The notes under the pieces: generated by a model
What the model was told of the DNA's origin: nothing
What the model saw: the letters and a program-made list of their open reading frames with translations, nothing else
The model's database searches: none
NCBI RefSeq assembly: GCF_000146185.1
Contig: NC_012780.1
Coordinates: 496,001-560,000 of the forward strand
From: [Eubacterium] eligens ATCC 27750
GTDB lineage: Bacteria; Bacillota; Clostridia; Lachnospirales; Lachnospiraceae
Direction: 5' to 3'
Length of the DNA: 64,000 nt
Translations under genes and position numbers: made by a program
In this document: in pieces, positions 9,808 to 18,003 of the stretch
How positions within the stretch are numbered: position 1 is the first letter of the stretch
How the letters are laid out: every line of letters starts with the position of its first letter

Positions 9808-9849
9808 AAAGGCGGTCACATCAGATTCTGTTCTGATATGACCGCTTTT
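9808..9849. terminator. Bidirectional intrinsic terminator
   Basis: A stem of about 15 bp (AAAGCGGTCATATCAGAA pairs with its near-exact complement, with one G-T) has an A-run on one side and a T-run on the other. It separates the rightward small membrane genes from the leftward J-domain gene and can serve both. Confidence 0.85.
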
Positions 9850-9859
9850 CTTACCACTT

Positions 9860-10855
9860 TTAAACGCTTTCACGGTATCTGTTAAGCAAATCTTCAATTC
9901 TCATATTAATATTTTCAGGAAATGTTGCATCATTTCCGATTTTAACCCACAAATCAATGTTCTTATATTTCTTCTCTCCCATTGTATTATGTCTGTCCTG
10001 CTTCGAAGATACTTCTATCTTTACCATTGTACGCTTCTGCTCAAGTATCGGAATAAGCACATAATATAATCTGTCATCTTTAAATGATATGTATCCCGCT
10101 TCTTTTCCCGAACGAGTCATTAAATACAGTCTATGCTTTTTTATTCCTGCCGGAAACAGCTTCATTCCAGCTTTGATAAATCCAGATTCAGGTGACATTT
10201 CAAGCATTGCTCCGACATAAAATACATTTGCAGCATCATCAATTGATGTAAGAATATTTCCCAATGTATCTGATGTTGCAGTAAACTGCTGTGCTAACAG
10301 ATATGCAAGTTCTGCCTGATATATGATTTTGTATTCTGAATCATGCACTCTTCCTGTTTCTTCATCAATTCTGTTAAGAAGTTCCTCACTACATTCATAT
10401 ATACTGCGCAGAAACAACTTAAAATCCTCATCTGGCATCCACATATATCTGCCTCGTGCAACCTTAAATCTTCCAATGTTGTTGCCATTGTAATCTTCAG
10501 CATAATGATACACATTGCGTTGGCAAAAGGCATGTTCATTCTCTGGAGCTGTAAAATCATATTCTTCATTTTCCTGATCAGTGCCATAATATTTCTCATC
10601 ATATTCGGAATATTTATAATCATATTTATAGTTACTCTTCAATGATTCCTGCCCAGTCTGATTGAAAAGAACAGTATATGCTTCATTAATTTCATATGCA
10701 CTGTATCTATATACATTTTCTTTGTTTGATTTATCTCTGTTTAGCACAGCATCCGGATGCACCATATGCATAAGCCGTCTGTACCGCTTCTTCAATTCCA
10801 TCTTAGTAATATCTGATCTGACATCAAATATTTTATATGCCTGCTGAACCGTCAT
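9860..10855 (-). CDS. J-domain (DnaJ-like) protein
   Basis: A 331-residue protein with an N-terminal J domain at about residues 3-65. It has the basic helix KKRYRRLMHMVHPDA, with the HPD triad at residues 33-35 that stimulates Hsp70 ATPase activity. The rest lacks the Gly/Phe region, zinc finger and DnaJ C-terminal domains of true DnaJ; it is acidic and Tyr-rich near residues 70-120 and otherwise unassigned. It is therefore a specialised class III co-chaperone, probably cytosolic, with an unknown client. It stands alone, convergent with the small membrane genes. Confidence 0.8.
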   Translation of the reverse strand: MTVQQAYKIFDVRSDITKMELKKRYRRLMHMVHPDAVLNRDKSNKENVYRYSAYEINEAYTVLFNQTGQESLKSNYKYDYKYSEYDEKYYGTDQENEEYDFTAPENEHAFCQRNVYHYAEDYNGNNIGRFKVARGRYMWMPDEDFKLFLRSIYECSEELLNRIDEETGRVHDSEYKIIYQAELAYLLAQQFTATSDTLGNILTSIDDAANVFYVGAMLEMSPESGFIKAGMKLFPAGIKKHRLYLMTRSGKEAGYISFKDDRLYYVLIPILEQKRTMVKIEVSSKQDRHNTMGEKKYKNIDLWVKIGNDATFPENINMRIEDLLNRYRESV

Positions 10856-10933
10856 AAATACTGTATTCCTTCTACATTTTTTCTAAGTTATCATACACCA
10901 TTTTTAAAAATTTTACTATTTTTATTATTCCTG

Positions 10934-11000
10934 TTGACAGTTATATTGTTATAGTGTACTATTGTGCTAGTACACAGGTACGCGTCATGTGTACATTACC
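10934..11000 (+). promoter_or_regulatory. Promoter with inverted-repeat operator for the GntR-ABC operon
   Basis: TTGACA at 10934-10939 and TACTAT at 10957-10962 are 17 bases apart, a near-consensus promoter. The inverted repeat GTACTA-N6-TAGTAC at 10956-10973 covers the -10 box, and a second GTAC...GTAC pair lies at about 10979-10995. YtrA-type GntR proteins repress their own operons through such sites, so autorepression is the natural reading. Confidence 0.8.
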
Positions 11001-11019
11001 TATTACAGGAGGAGGGATT

Positions 11020-11373
11020 ATGGACTATAAGGCTAATATACCAATTTATCTTCAGGTAATCGATGATATTAAAAAAAGAATTCTTACCGGTGAGATTAAG
11101 CTTGGCGACAAGCTTCCATCAACCAGGGAACTTGCCGTACAGTACACGGTCAATCCTAACACTGCTGCAAGAATATACAATGAACTTGAACAGTGTGGTC
11201 TGTGCTATACCAAAAGAGGTCTTGGCACATTTGTATCAGAGGATGTGCATCTGATTGATACATTAAAGGCAGAACTTTCCAGTGAAATGATTGAGACTTT
11301 CGTTTCCGGAATGACCAGCCTTGGTTTTTCTAAAGATGAGATTATTAATCTCATTAAGAATTATCACGAATAA
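11020..11373 (+). CDS. GntR-family regulator, YtrA subfamily
   Basis: A 117-residue protein: an N-terminal winged helix at about residues 5-75 (PIYLQVIDDIKKRI, then KLPSTRELA and NPNTAARIYNELE) and a short helical C-terminal dimerisation part. This short form without a ligand domain is the YtrA subfamily, which usually represses an adjacent ABC exporter induced by cell-wall antibiotics. The start at 11020 follows AGGAGGAGGG. The ATPase gene begins 19 bases after the stop, and the promoter ahead has a matching inverted-repeat operator. Confidence 0.9.
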   Translation: MDYKANIPIYLQVIDDIKKRILTGEIKLGDKLPSTRELAVQYTVNPNTAARIYNELEQCGLCYTKRGLGTFVSEDVHLIDTLKAELSSEMIETFVSGMTSLGFSKDEIINLIKNYHE

Positions 11374-11392
11374 AATATGGAGGGATTTAATT

Positions 11393-12082
11393 ATGCTGCA
11401 ATGTAAAAATGTTACTAAAAAGTATATGAAGATGACTGCCGTTAATGGTGTTTCCATCGACTTCATGCCTGGCAGAATATACGCTCTGCTCGGCTCTAAC
11501 GGAAGCGGTAAAACAACTTTAATGAAGATGATAGCAGGTCTGGTAAAACCCACTTCCGGGGACATCACTCTTTCAGGTGTTCCAATAGGAGTAGAAACTA
11601 AGAAACACATAGCTTATATGCCTACTGAAAGTTATTTTTATAACTATATGAGCTGTGCTGATATTGGAAAGTATTATGCTGATTTCTTTGAGGATTTCTC
11701 ACTTGACCAGTACTACAACTATCTTAATGAGATGAAGCTTACGCCTGACATGAAAGCCAGCAAGATGTCATCAGGAATGATGGCTAAGCTTAAGCTTGCT
11801 GTTAATCTTTCAAGAAATGCATCTGTTATTATGCTTGATGAACCACTTAACGGTGTTGATATTGTTGCAAGAGAGCAGGTTATCAATGCGGTAATCAGCA
11901 AGGCTTCACCTGATAAGATTATCATCATGTCGAGCCACCTTGTTGATGAGCTTGAAGCTGTTATTGACTACGCAGTATTTATCAAAGACGGTGTGATTGT
12001 TTCACAGGGAGATGCTGAAAATTTACGAACAGCTTCGGGCATGTCAATCGTTGACCAGTACAAACGCATTTATGCATATTAA
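11393..12082 (+). CDS. ABC transporter ATP-binding protein
   Basis: A 229-residue nucleotide-binding subunit. Walker A is GSNGSGKTT at about residues 36-44, Walker B is VIMLDEPLNGVD, and the switch His lies in MSSHLVDELE. The signature is KMSSGM rather than LSGGQ, a variation usual in ABC subunits paired with YtrA-type regulators. It starts after GGAGGG and forms an operon with the GntR gene before it and the permease 15 bases after it. It most likely energises drug or peptide efflux, or sensing of envelope stress. Confidence 0.9.
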   Translation: MLQCKNVTKKYMKMTAVNGVSIDFMPGRIYALLGSNGSGKTTLMKMIAGLVKPTSGDITLSGVPIGVETKKHIAYMPTESYFYNYMSCADIGKYYADFFEDFSLDQYYNYLNEMKLTPDMKASKMSSGMMAKLKLAVNLSRNASVIMLDEPLNGVDIVAREQVINAVISKASPDKIIIMSSHLVDELEAVIDYAVFIKDGVIVSQGDAENLRTASGMSIVDQYKRIYAY

Positions 12083-12097
12083 AAGGGGGAATCTTCA

Positions 12098-12862
12098 ATG
12101 TTAAAATTAACAAAATACGAATTGAGAAAGAATCTTCTCGGTATAGGAATCGTGGCAGGTATTATCTGTGTACTTCAGGCTCTGTTTATGTTTTTCTGCC
12201 TGACTGAAAATATTAACTATACAAGCCTTTTCGGAGGACTTTTAATAATAGCTGCCTCTGTAAGTTATTTTATTGTATTTATATTTGGAGTTGTAACATA
12301 TTATAGAGAACTTTCAAGCAAAAGCAGTTACCTGATATTCATGACACCTAATTCATCTCTTAGCATAATTACATCAAAGCTGCTCTATACACTGATTATT
12401 GGAATAGGAATTTCAGCAATATTCATCGGCTTTGGAGTTCTTGATATATTCATGATGGCTGGTGTCTTTGGTGATCTGGCTGACGCACTCAAGAATTTCT
12501 CAGAAATGTTAAAGATTATGGGTATTGATGTTGTCAATATAATTATTAATATTGTAGCTGGAATAATATCATTCCTTATAGCTTTCTTCTTCCTTATATC
12601 ACTTGCATACTTTGCCATAACACTATCTTCAACTGCCTTGCAGAACAATAAGATTAAAGGATTTATCTCAGTTATATTATTCTGTGTCCTTGCATATGCA
12701 ACAATTAAGATTTCTTCTTTGTTGCCTGAACTTTATAAGAATCCAGACAGCTTATCCCAGGCATTAATGTCAAGCCTTCCAGCTACCATATTCCAGTTAT
12801 TAATGGTGGTTGCATGCACATTCGGAAGTGCCGTGCTTCTTGATAAGAAGGTAAGTCTGTAA
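12098..12862 (+). CDS. ABC transporter permease (ABC-2 type)
   Basis: A 254-residue integral membrane protein with about six spans (near residues 15-35, 42-65, 90-115, 140-175, 185-205 and 225-245), the usual shape of ABC-2-like permeases found with YtrA regulators. AAGGGGG lies before the ATG. Substrate unknown. No simple terminator follows immediately; the first strong hairpin with a T-run is the second unit of the hairpin array at 12964-13014. Confidence 0.85.
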   Translation: MLKLTKYELRKNLLGIGIVAGIICVLQALFMFFCLTENINYTSLFGGLLIIAASVSYFIVFIFGVVTYYRELSSKSSYLIFMTPNSSLSIITSKLLYTLIIGIGISAIFIGFGVLDIFMMAGVFGDLADALKNFSEMLKIMGIDVVNIIINIVAGIISFLIAFFFLISLAYFAITLSSTALQNNKIKGFISVILFCVLAYATIKISSLLPELYKNPDSLSQALMSSLPATIFQLLMVVACTFGSAVLLDKKVSL

Positions 12863-12892
12863 TTCGTATTCTCACGGGATGGGATGCCGGCA

Positions 12893-13165
12893 AAACCTAC
12901 TAAAAGCTTCACAGGATTTAATCTAGTAGGTTTAATTCTTACAATTACATATGAATCTTGTTTAAAAGACCTACTAACTTGATGTTCTCATCGAATATAG
13001 TAGGTCTTTTTATAGTTATTCTGTTGTTCAAAGATAGATTTCATCTCCAAAACACCTACTAAATTTCATATATCATTCTATTTAGTAGGTTTCCAGACCT
13101 TAGTTGCCATGCATGTCTCAGCCAAACGACCTACTAATCTCCTGATTCATCTCTATCCAGTAGGT
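12893..13165. repeat. Array of four 37-nt hairpins with ACCTACTA/TAGTAGGT arms
   Basis: Four inverted repeats start at 12895, 12969, 13054 and 13129 (first base of ACCTAC). In each, the distance from the first base of ACCT to the last base of AGGT is exactly 37 nt, while the loops differ in sequence. Arm lengths are 10, 13, 10 and 7 bp. The pair just outside the ACCT arm is A-T in unit 1, G-C in unit 2 and G-T in unit 4, consistent with conserved pairing. Spacing between units is 74, 85 and 75 bp. The array fills the gap between convergent genes and has no open frame of note. Confidence 0.85.
12964..13014. terminator. Second array hairpin, acting as a bidirectional terminator
   Basis: The 13-bp perfect arms AAAAGACCTACTA at 12964-12976 and 12998-13010 are followed by a T-run on the + strand and by TTTT on the - strand. 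The loop contains a small inner stem GATG/CATC. It is the best terminator for the GntR-ABC operon and may also stop the leftward drug-exporter operon. Confidence 0.6.
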
Positions 13166-13188
13166 TTTCAACCTGCAATTCAAGTCTC

Positions 13189-13905
13189 TTACGCTTCCAC
13201 ATAATCGAAAGCAACAGCTTCCATGCGCTCCTTGAACAGCTTGTTAAACACTGCAATTACACGACCAACGCCAATCATCGAAAGAATTGTTCCAAGTCCA
13301 AGACCAAGAAGTATATGTCCAGTAAAGAGTCCTATTAAAAATGTTGTGCAGACATTGAATATATCAAAACAGTTCTTGCAGAAGCCCACACCCTTGCCGG
13401 TTCTGCCTTTAAGCCTTGTAGTATCACTTATTGCCTGTACAATTCCATCTCCCGGATTAGGTATAATTCTCATATTCAGTGACATTGCTGCTCCTATTCC
13501 TGTCAATAATACAGCAAGCAGCAATACTATAATCTGTAATACAATGTCGTTATGTACAGATGGAATAAGTGCTGAGAACACATTCAGGAAGCGGGTAAAT
13601 ACTATACTTACCGGTATCTGTAAGGCATCTCTTATAATATACATTCCAAGATACTTAGCTTCTTTTCTGTCTGTAAGATACCACACAGTATGCATTATCA
13701 TCTCAATTAAAACAAAGATAAAATATACAATCATCGTCATATTGGCGAAGTTAAATCCTATGATATGAGATATCGAATATGGCACTGAAATTATTGGTGA
13801 AACACCAAGATTAGCTTTCGTATTAAGCATAATTCCAAGTGCAAGTATCAGTAATCCCAGAAGATAAAACACCCATCTGATAATAAGTTTATTTCTGCTC
13901 TTCAT
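13189..13905 (-). CDS. YczE/YitT-like integral membrane protein
   Basis: A 238-residue protein with about five to six spans, matching the YczE/YyaS group (WVFYLLGLLILALGIMLNT near the start, SLNMRIIPNPGDGIVQAIS in the middle, RTGKGVGFCKNCFDI further on). The function of this family is not settled; some members support lipopeptide production. The ATG at 13905 follows GGGAGG and lies inside the 3' end of the marR gene (17-base overlap), so it is the last gene of the exporter operon and probably shares MarR control. Confidence 0.8.
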   Translation of the reverse strand: MKSRNKLIIRWVFYLLGLLILALGIMLNTKANLGVSPIISVPYSISHIIGFNFANMTMIVYFIFVLIEMIMHTVWYLTDRKEAKYLGMYIIRDALQIPVSIVFTRFLNVFSALIPSVHNDIVLQIIVLLLAVLLTGIGAAMSLNMRIIPNPGDGIVQAISDTTRLKGRTGKGVGFCKNCFDIFNVCTTFLIGLFTGHILLGLGLGTILSMIGVGRVIAVFNKLFKERMEAVAFDYVEA

Positions 13906-14335
13906 TCTTAATTGCCTCCCAGAGGTTTTTCTCAACTTTGCCTGCCATAACAGATAGTGTCCGCACCTCTTCTTCACTGAATCCATTATATATAACATTA
14001 TCAATTATGTTAAATATCCTGATAACTTCATCAGCCTTCTGGCTGCCACAATCAGTAAGCGACACATTCCACGACCTTCTGCTTGCCGGATTATTTTCTC
14101 TCTTTAACAGACCATCCTTTTCCATTCTGTCTAATGTTCTTGACATTGTAGTTACATCCATAAGGCAAGCATCCGCAAGCTCTTTCTGATTCATAATCCC
14201 ATGTTCTCTTAATTCCTTAAGAATCCTTGGCTGCCCCTGTCCAACTGTAAGCCCAAGTTCTATAAAATATGGTCTTATCAGTCTTCTTCTTAACATTTCT
14301 ATATCAAAAAATATATTCTTTGTTTTCTTATCCAT
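13889..14335 (-). CDS. MarR-family transcriptional regulator
   Basis: A 148-residue protein with the MarR winged helix: MNQKELADACLMDVTTMSRTLDRME as recognition region and the wing at GLLKRENNPASRRSWNVSLT. MarR proteins bind short palindromes as dimers and release them on binding small aromatic ligands or on oxidation. It lies downstream of the two ABC half-transporters (16-base gap). The only strong palindrome of the operon is at 17941-17960 over the operon promoter, so autoregulation is likely. Confidence 0.9.
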   Translation of the reverse strand: MDKKTKNIFFDIEMLRRRLIRPYFIELGLTVGQGQPRILKELREHGIMNQKELADACLMDVTTMSRTLDRMEKDGLLKRENNPASRRSWNVSLTDCGSQKADEVIRIFNIIDNVIYNGFSEEEVRTLSVMAGKVEKNLWEAIKNEEQK

Positions 14336-14351
14336 ATTTCATTCCTTTCTC

Positions 14352-16199
14352 TTACTCAAGCTCAAATTGTCCTGTATACAACTGGTAATATCTTCCCTTC
14401 TGCTCTAACAATTCATCGTGACTGCCACGTTCAATGACTTCACCCTTTTCAAGAACCATTATGGCATTAGAATTCCTTACTGTCGAAAGCCTGTGTGCAA
14501 TAACAAATACAGTCCTTCCCTCCATTATTGCATCCATTCCCTTCTCTATAAGCCGCTCTGTTCTTGTATCAATTGAGCTTGTAGCCTCATCAAGAATAAG
14601 AACCGGCGGCTTGGCAATCGCTGCTCTCGCGATAGCAAGAAGCTGTCTCTGTCCCTGTGAAAGATTGCTGCCATCAGCAGTAAGCATCGTGTCATACCCT
14701 TGAGGAAGTCTTGTTATAAATGAATCAGCATTGGCAATCTTAGCTGCTTCCCTGATTTCCTCGTCAGTTGCATCAAGCTTTCCATATCTTATATTATCTG
14801 CAATAGTTCCTGTGAACAAATGTGTATCCTGGATTACCATTGCAAGAGAACGCCTTAAGTCATCTTTCTTAATATCCTTTACATCAATTCCATCATATGT
14901 AATTGTACCTGACTGAATATCATAGAATCTGTTTATAAGATTAACAATAGTAGTCTTTCCTGCTCCTGTCGAACCAACAAATGCTATCTTCTGTCCCGGC
15001 TTTGCAAACAGCGAAATCTTGTTAAGCACCTTCTTTTCAGGCACATATCCAAACACAACATCATTAAATCTCACATCACCCTTAAGCTCAATAAGCTCCC
15101 CTGCCGGCAGCTTCCATGCAAAAAATCCTGTCTTATCAGAAGTTTCTGTAAGGGTATTATCCGCATTTTTAATGACATTGCATAAAGTTACCTTTCCTTC
15201 GTCAAGCTCCTCCGCCTCGTCCATCATGTCAAATATTCTCTCAGCTCCCGAAAGTGCAGAAAGTATGAAATTAATCTGCTGTGTGAACTGATTTAACGGC
15301 ATAGCACTCTGTCTTACATACACAAGATATGCCGATATACTTCCAAGGTCCATAATTCCCTTGATTACAAATATGCCTCCAACACAGGCAGATAGTGCAT
15401 AATTAAAATACGACAGACTTACAATTACAGGAATAAGCATTCCCGAATATGCAAGTGCATTAGTTGATTCCTTCCTGAAACTCTCATTCATCTCACAGAA
15501 TTTTTCAAAATTCTTCTGCTCGTGGTTAAAGACCTTCTCAACCTTCTGTCCTGCCATCATTTCCTGAACGAAGCTGTTAATATTACCAATCTCCTTCTGC
15601 TGTCTGTGATAATATTTCTTGCTGCGTTTACCATTGTATTTGATAAAGATGAACATAAGAATAAGAAAAATAACAACAATAATAGTCAGCCTTACGCTTA
15701 ATACCAGCATCATTGTTATGGTTCCAAAAAGTGTAAGAAAGCTCTGGATTACCATCGCAAAGCTGTTGTTCATCGCTTCCTGCACTGTATCAACATCATT
15801 AGTAAAATGACTCATAATCTCGCCATGTGTATTATTATCAAAATATTTCAATGGAAGCTTCTGTGTATGCTTAAACAGATCCATTCGAATCTCACTTACC
15901 ACCTTCTGGGAAGTATGCACCATAAGCCTGTTATAGCCAAGCGTTGACAGCGCACCACACGCATACATTACACCCATTCCGCACACAGCCATGATAAGTC
16001 CTTTCATATTGCCAGGAACAATGAAATTATTAACTACAGGCTTTATTAAAAATGTTCCCATAATTCCTGCACCTGCACTTATAAATACAAGAATTGCTAT
16101 AAGCAGGAACGCCCATTTATAATGACCCAGATATGTAAGGAGATGCTTAACAGTATTTTTCGTATCTTTAGGTCTTTTATATCCAACATACTTAGCCAT
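14352..16199 (-). CDS. ABC exporter half-transporter, canonical ATPase subunit
   Basis: A 615-residue fused membrane and ATPase protein. Six spans lie in residues 25-325. The nucleotide domain has Walker A GSTGAGKTT, signature LSQGQRQ, and Walker B LILDEATSSID with the catalytic Glu. The variant signature LSQGQ pairs with the degenerate site of the partner, as in heterodimeric exporters such as TM287/288 and BmrCD. An insertion of about 40 residues (DEGKVTLCNVIKNADNTLTE) lies before the ATPase domain. The start overlaps the stop of the partner gene by one base (TAATG), implying coupled synthesis. Role: drug or toxic-compound efflux. Confidence 0.9.
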   Translation of the reverse strand: MAKYVGYKRPKDTKNTVKHLLTYLGHYKWAFLLIAILVFISAGAGIMGTFLIKPVVNNFIVPGNMKGLIMAVCGMGVMYACGALSTLGYNRLMVHTSQKVVSEIRMDLFKHTQKLPLKYFDNNTHGEIMSHFTNDVDTVQEAMNNSFAMVIQSFLTLFGTITMMLVLSVRLTIIVVIFLILMFIFIKYNGKRSKKYYHRQQKEIGNINSFVQEMMAGQKVEKVFNHEQKNFEKFCEMNESFRKESTNALAYSGMLIPVIVSLSYFNYALSACVGGIFVIKGIMDLGSISAYLVYVRQSAMPLNQFTQQINFILSALSGAERIFDMMDEAEELDEGKVTLCNVIKNADNTLTETSDKTGFFAWKLPAGELIELKGDVRFNDVVFGYVPEKKVLNKISLFAKPGQKIAFVGSTGAGKTTIVNLINRFYDIQSGTITYDGIDVKDIKKDDLRRSLAMVIQDTHLFTGTIADNIRYGKLDATDEEIREAAKIANADSFITRLPQGYDTMLTADGSNLSQGQRQLLAIARAAIAKPPVLILDEATSSIDTRTERLIEKGMDAIMEGRTVFVIAHRLSTVRNSNAIMVLEKGEVIERGSHDELLEQKGRYYQLYTGQFELE

Positions 16200-17926
16200 T
16201 AAAGATCAGCTCCTTCCTTCTGTGATTCATATATTTCCTGATATATCTTATTAGTCCTTAACAGACTTTCGTGTGTTCCGATTGCGTCCACACGACCTCC
16301 GTCCATAATAATTATCTGGTCTGCATGACACACTGACGATATTCTCTGTGCAATTATAATCTTAGTCATATCTGGCAGCTTCTTTGCAAGTGCATTTCTT
16401 ATCTTTCCTTCTGTTGCAGTATCAACCGCACTCGTTGAATCATCAAGAATAAGAACCTTCGGCTTCTTTAATATTGCTCTTGCAATACATATTCTCTGCT
16501 TCTGTCCTCCTGATACATTGACACCTTCCTGTCCCATCTCTGCATCAAGTCCTCCAGGAAGCCTGTCTATAAATTCATCAACACACGCTATGCTGCATGC
16601 CTCTTTAATCTCATCCAGAGTCGCATTTTCATCGCCCCATCTTAAGTTATCAATAAGCGAGCCTGAAAACAGCGTATTCTTCTGCAATACAACTGAGATT
16701 GCATCTCTTAAATGTCTTACCGGGTATTCCTTAACATTTATTCCATCTATCTTAATCTCGCCCTTAGTTGCATCATAGAGTCTTGGAATAAGCTGGATAA
16801 GCGTCGTCTTTGATGAACCTGTCTGACCGATTATTCCGACTGTCTGTCCAGCATTAATGTGAAATGAAACATCTGACAGCACATATTCTTTGGCGGTATC
16901 CTTATATTTAAACCAGACATGGTTAAATTCAATCTCACCCTTCTTAACTTCAATGTCCTTTGCATTCTCATCAGTTATATCAATTGGCTCGTCAATTACC
17001 TTCATAATTCTTTCTGCAGAAGCAAGTGACCTTGTCATAAGAAGGAACACATTTGACATCATCATAAGAGAATTAAGTATCAGAAGGACATAGCTTAAGA
17101 AAGAAGTAAGCTGTCCAATCATCATCTGTCCTGAATTAATCAGTCTTCCGCCAATAAGTAGAATACCAAGAATTGTAGAATACATAACGAACTGCATAGC
17201 AGGCATGTTAAGTACAGCTATTCCAAATGCTTTATCTGATTCGTTTTTCAGATTATCATTAACATTCCTAAATTTTTCAATCTCATAGTCACCACGCACA
17301 TATGATTTAACAACTCTTACTGCTGTAAGATTCTCCTCTATACACCTGTTTACAAGGTCGACTGCTCCCTGCATTCTTCCATATCGTGGACCAACATTAA
17401 TGATTATTATGATGAGCAGGACTGCCAGAACTGGAAGTGCCACAAGAAAGACCAGTGCCAGTGTTGAATTAATCTGAAATGCCAGAGTCGTTGCAAATAT
17501 CAGCATTACCGGACTTCGTCCAAATGGACGCATTCCTGTTGATACAGCATTCTGGATATTAGTCACATCACTTGTGAGTCGTGTAACCAGTGACGAAACA
17601 CTGAAATGGTCTATATTAGAAAATGAATAAGACTGAAGTTTCTCGTACTCAGCCTTTCTTATATTAGCACCCAGTCCCTGACCTGCAAGCGCAGAAAATC
17701 TTGCACTTCCCACACCTAATATAAGTGCAGCAACTGCACATACAGCCATCTGGATACCTTTGTTTATTATATATGGAACATCTGAATTGGTCACACCTAT
17801 ATCAATCAGGTCAGCCATCAGCTTAGGCACCATAATCTCAAGCACAACTTCAACACCTATACATATAAGCGCCAGCCATGCGTATTTCTTATATTCTTTC
17901 ATATAAGAAAAAATTCTTCTCAACAT
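16199..17926 (-). CDS. ABC exporter half-transporter, degenerate-site subunit
   Basis: A 575-residue fused protein with six spans and an ATPase domain (Walker A GQTGSSKTT, signature VSGGQKQR). Walker B reads LILDDSTSAVD: the catalytic Glu is replaced by Asp, the mark of the non-hydrolysing site in heterodimeric ABC exporters. Walker A also has Ser for the usual Gly before Lys. The ATG at 17926 was chosen over an upstream ATG at 17956 because GGAGGT lies seven bases before it, and because the promoter and operator occupy the region just upstream. First gene of a four-gene operon (exporter pair, MarR, YczE-like). Confidence 0.9.
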   Translation of the reverse strand: MLRRIFSYMKEYKKYAWLALICIGVEVVLEIMVPKLMADLIDIGVTNSDVPYIINKGIQMAVCAVAALILGVGSARFSALAGQGLGANIRKAEYEKLQSYSFSNIDHFSVSSLVTRLTSDVTNIQNAVSTGMRPFGRSPVMLIFATTLAFQINSTLALVFLVALPVLAVLLIIIIINVGPRYGRMQGAVDLVNRCIEENLTAVRVVKSYVRGDYEIEKFRNVNDNLKNESDKAFGIAVLNMPAMQFVMYSTILGILLIGGRLINSGQMMIGQLTSFLSYVLLILNSLMMMSNVFLLMTRSLASAERIMKVIDEPIDITDENAKDIEVKKGEIEFNHVWFKYKDTAKEYVLSDVSFHINAGQTVGIIGQTGSSKTTLIQLIPRLYDATKGEIKIDGINVKEYPVRHLRDAISVVLQKNTLFSGSLIDNLRWGDENATLDEIKEACSIACVDEFIDRLPGGLDAEMGQEGVNVSGGQKQRICIARAILKKPKVLILDDSTSAVDTATEGKIRNALAKKLPDMTKIIIAQRISSVCHADQIIIMDGGRVDAIGTHESLLRTNKIYQEIYESQKEGADL

Positions 17927-17940
17927 TACTTGCACCTCCA

Positions 17941-17987
17941 ATTGTTGTATATGCAACTATTGTATTTCCAAGTTCAAGCAATGTCAA
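17941..17987 (-). promoter_or_regulatory. Promoter and MarR-type operator of the exporter operon
   Basis: On the - strand, TTGACA (17982-17987) and TACAAT (17959-17964) are separated by exactly 17 bases. Immediately downstream, overlapping the -10 box, is the palindrome TAGTTGCATATACAACAA (17941-17960), with GTTG/CAAC half-sites around an AT centre as in many clostridial MarR operators. Binding here would block RNA polymerase. Confidence 0.8.
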
Positions 17988-18003
17988 GAAGACATTTTTA
18001 TAA

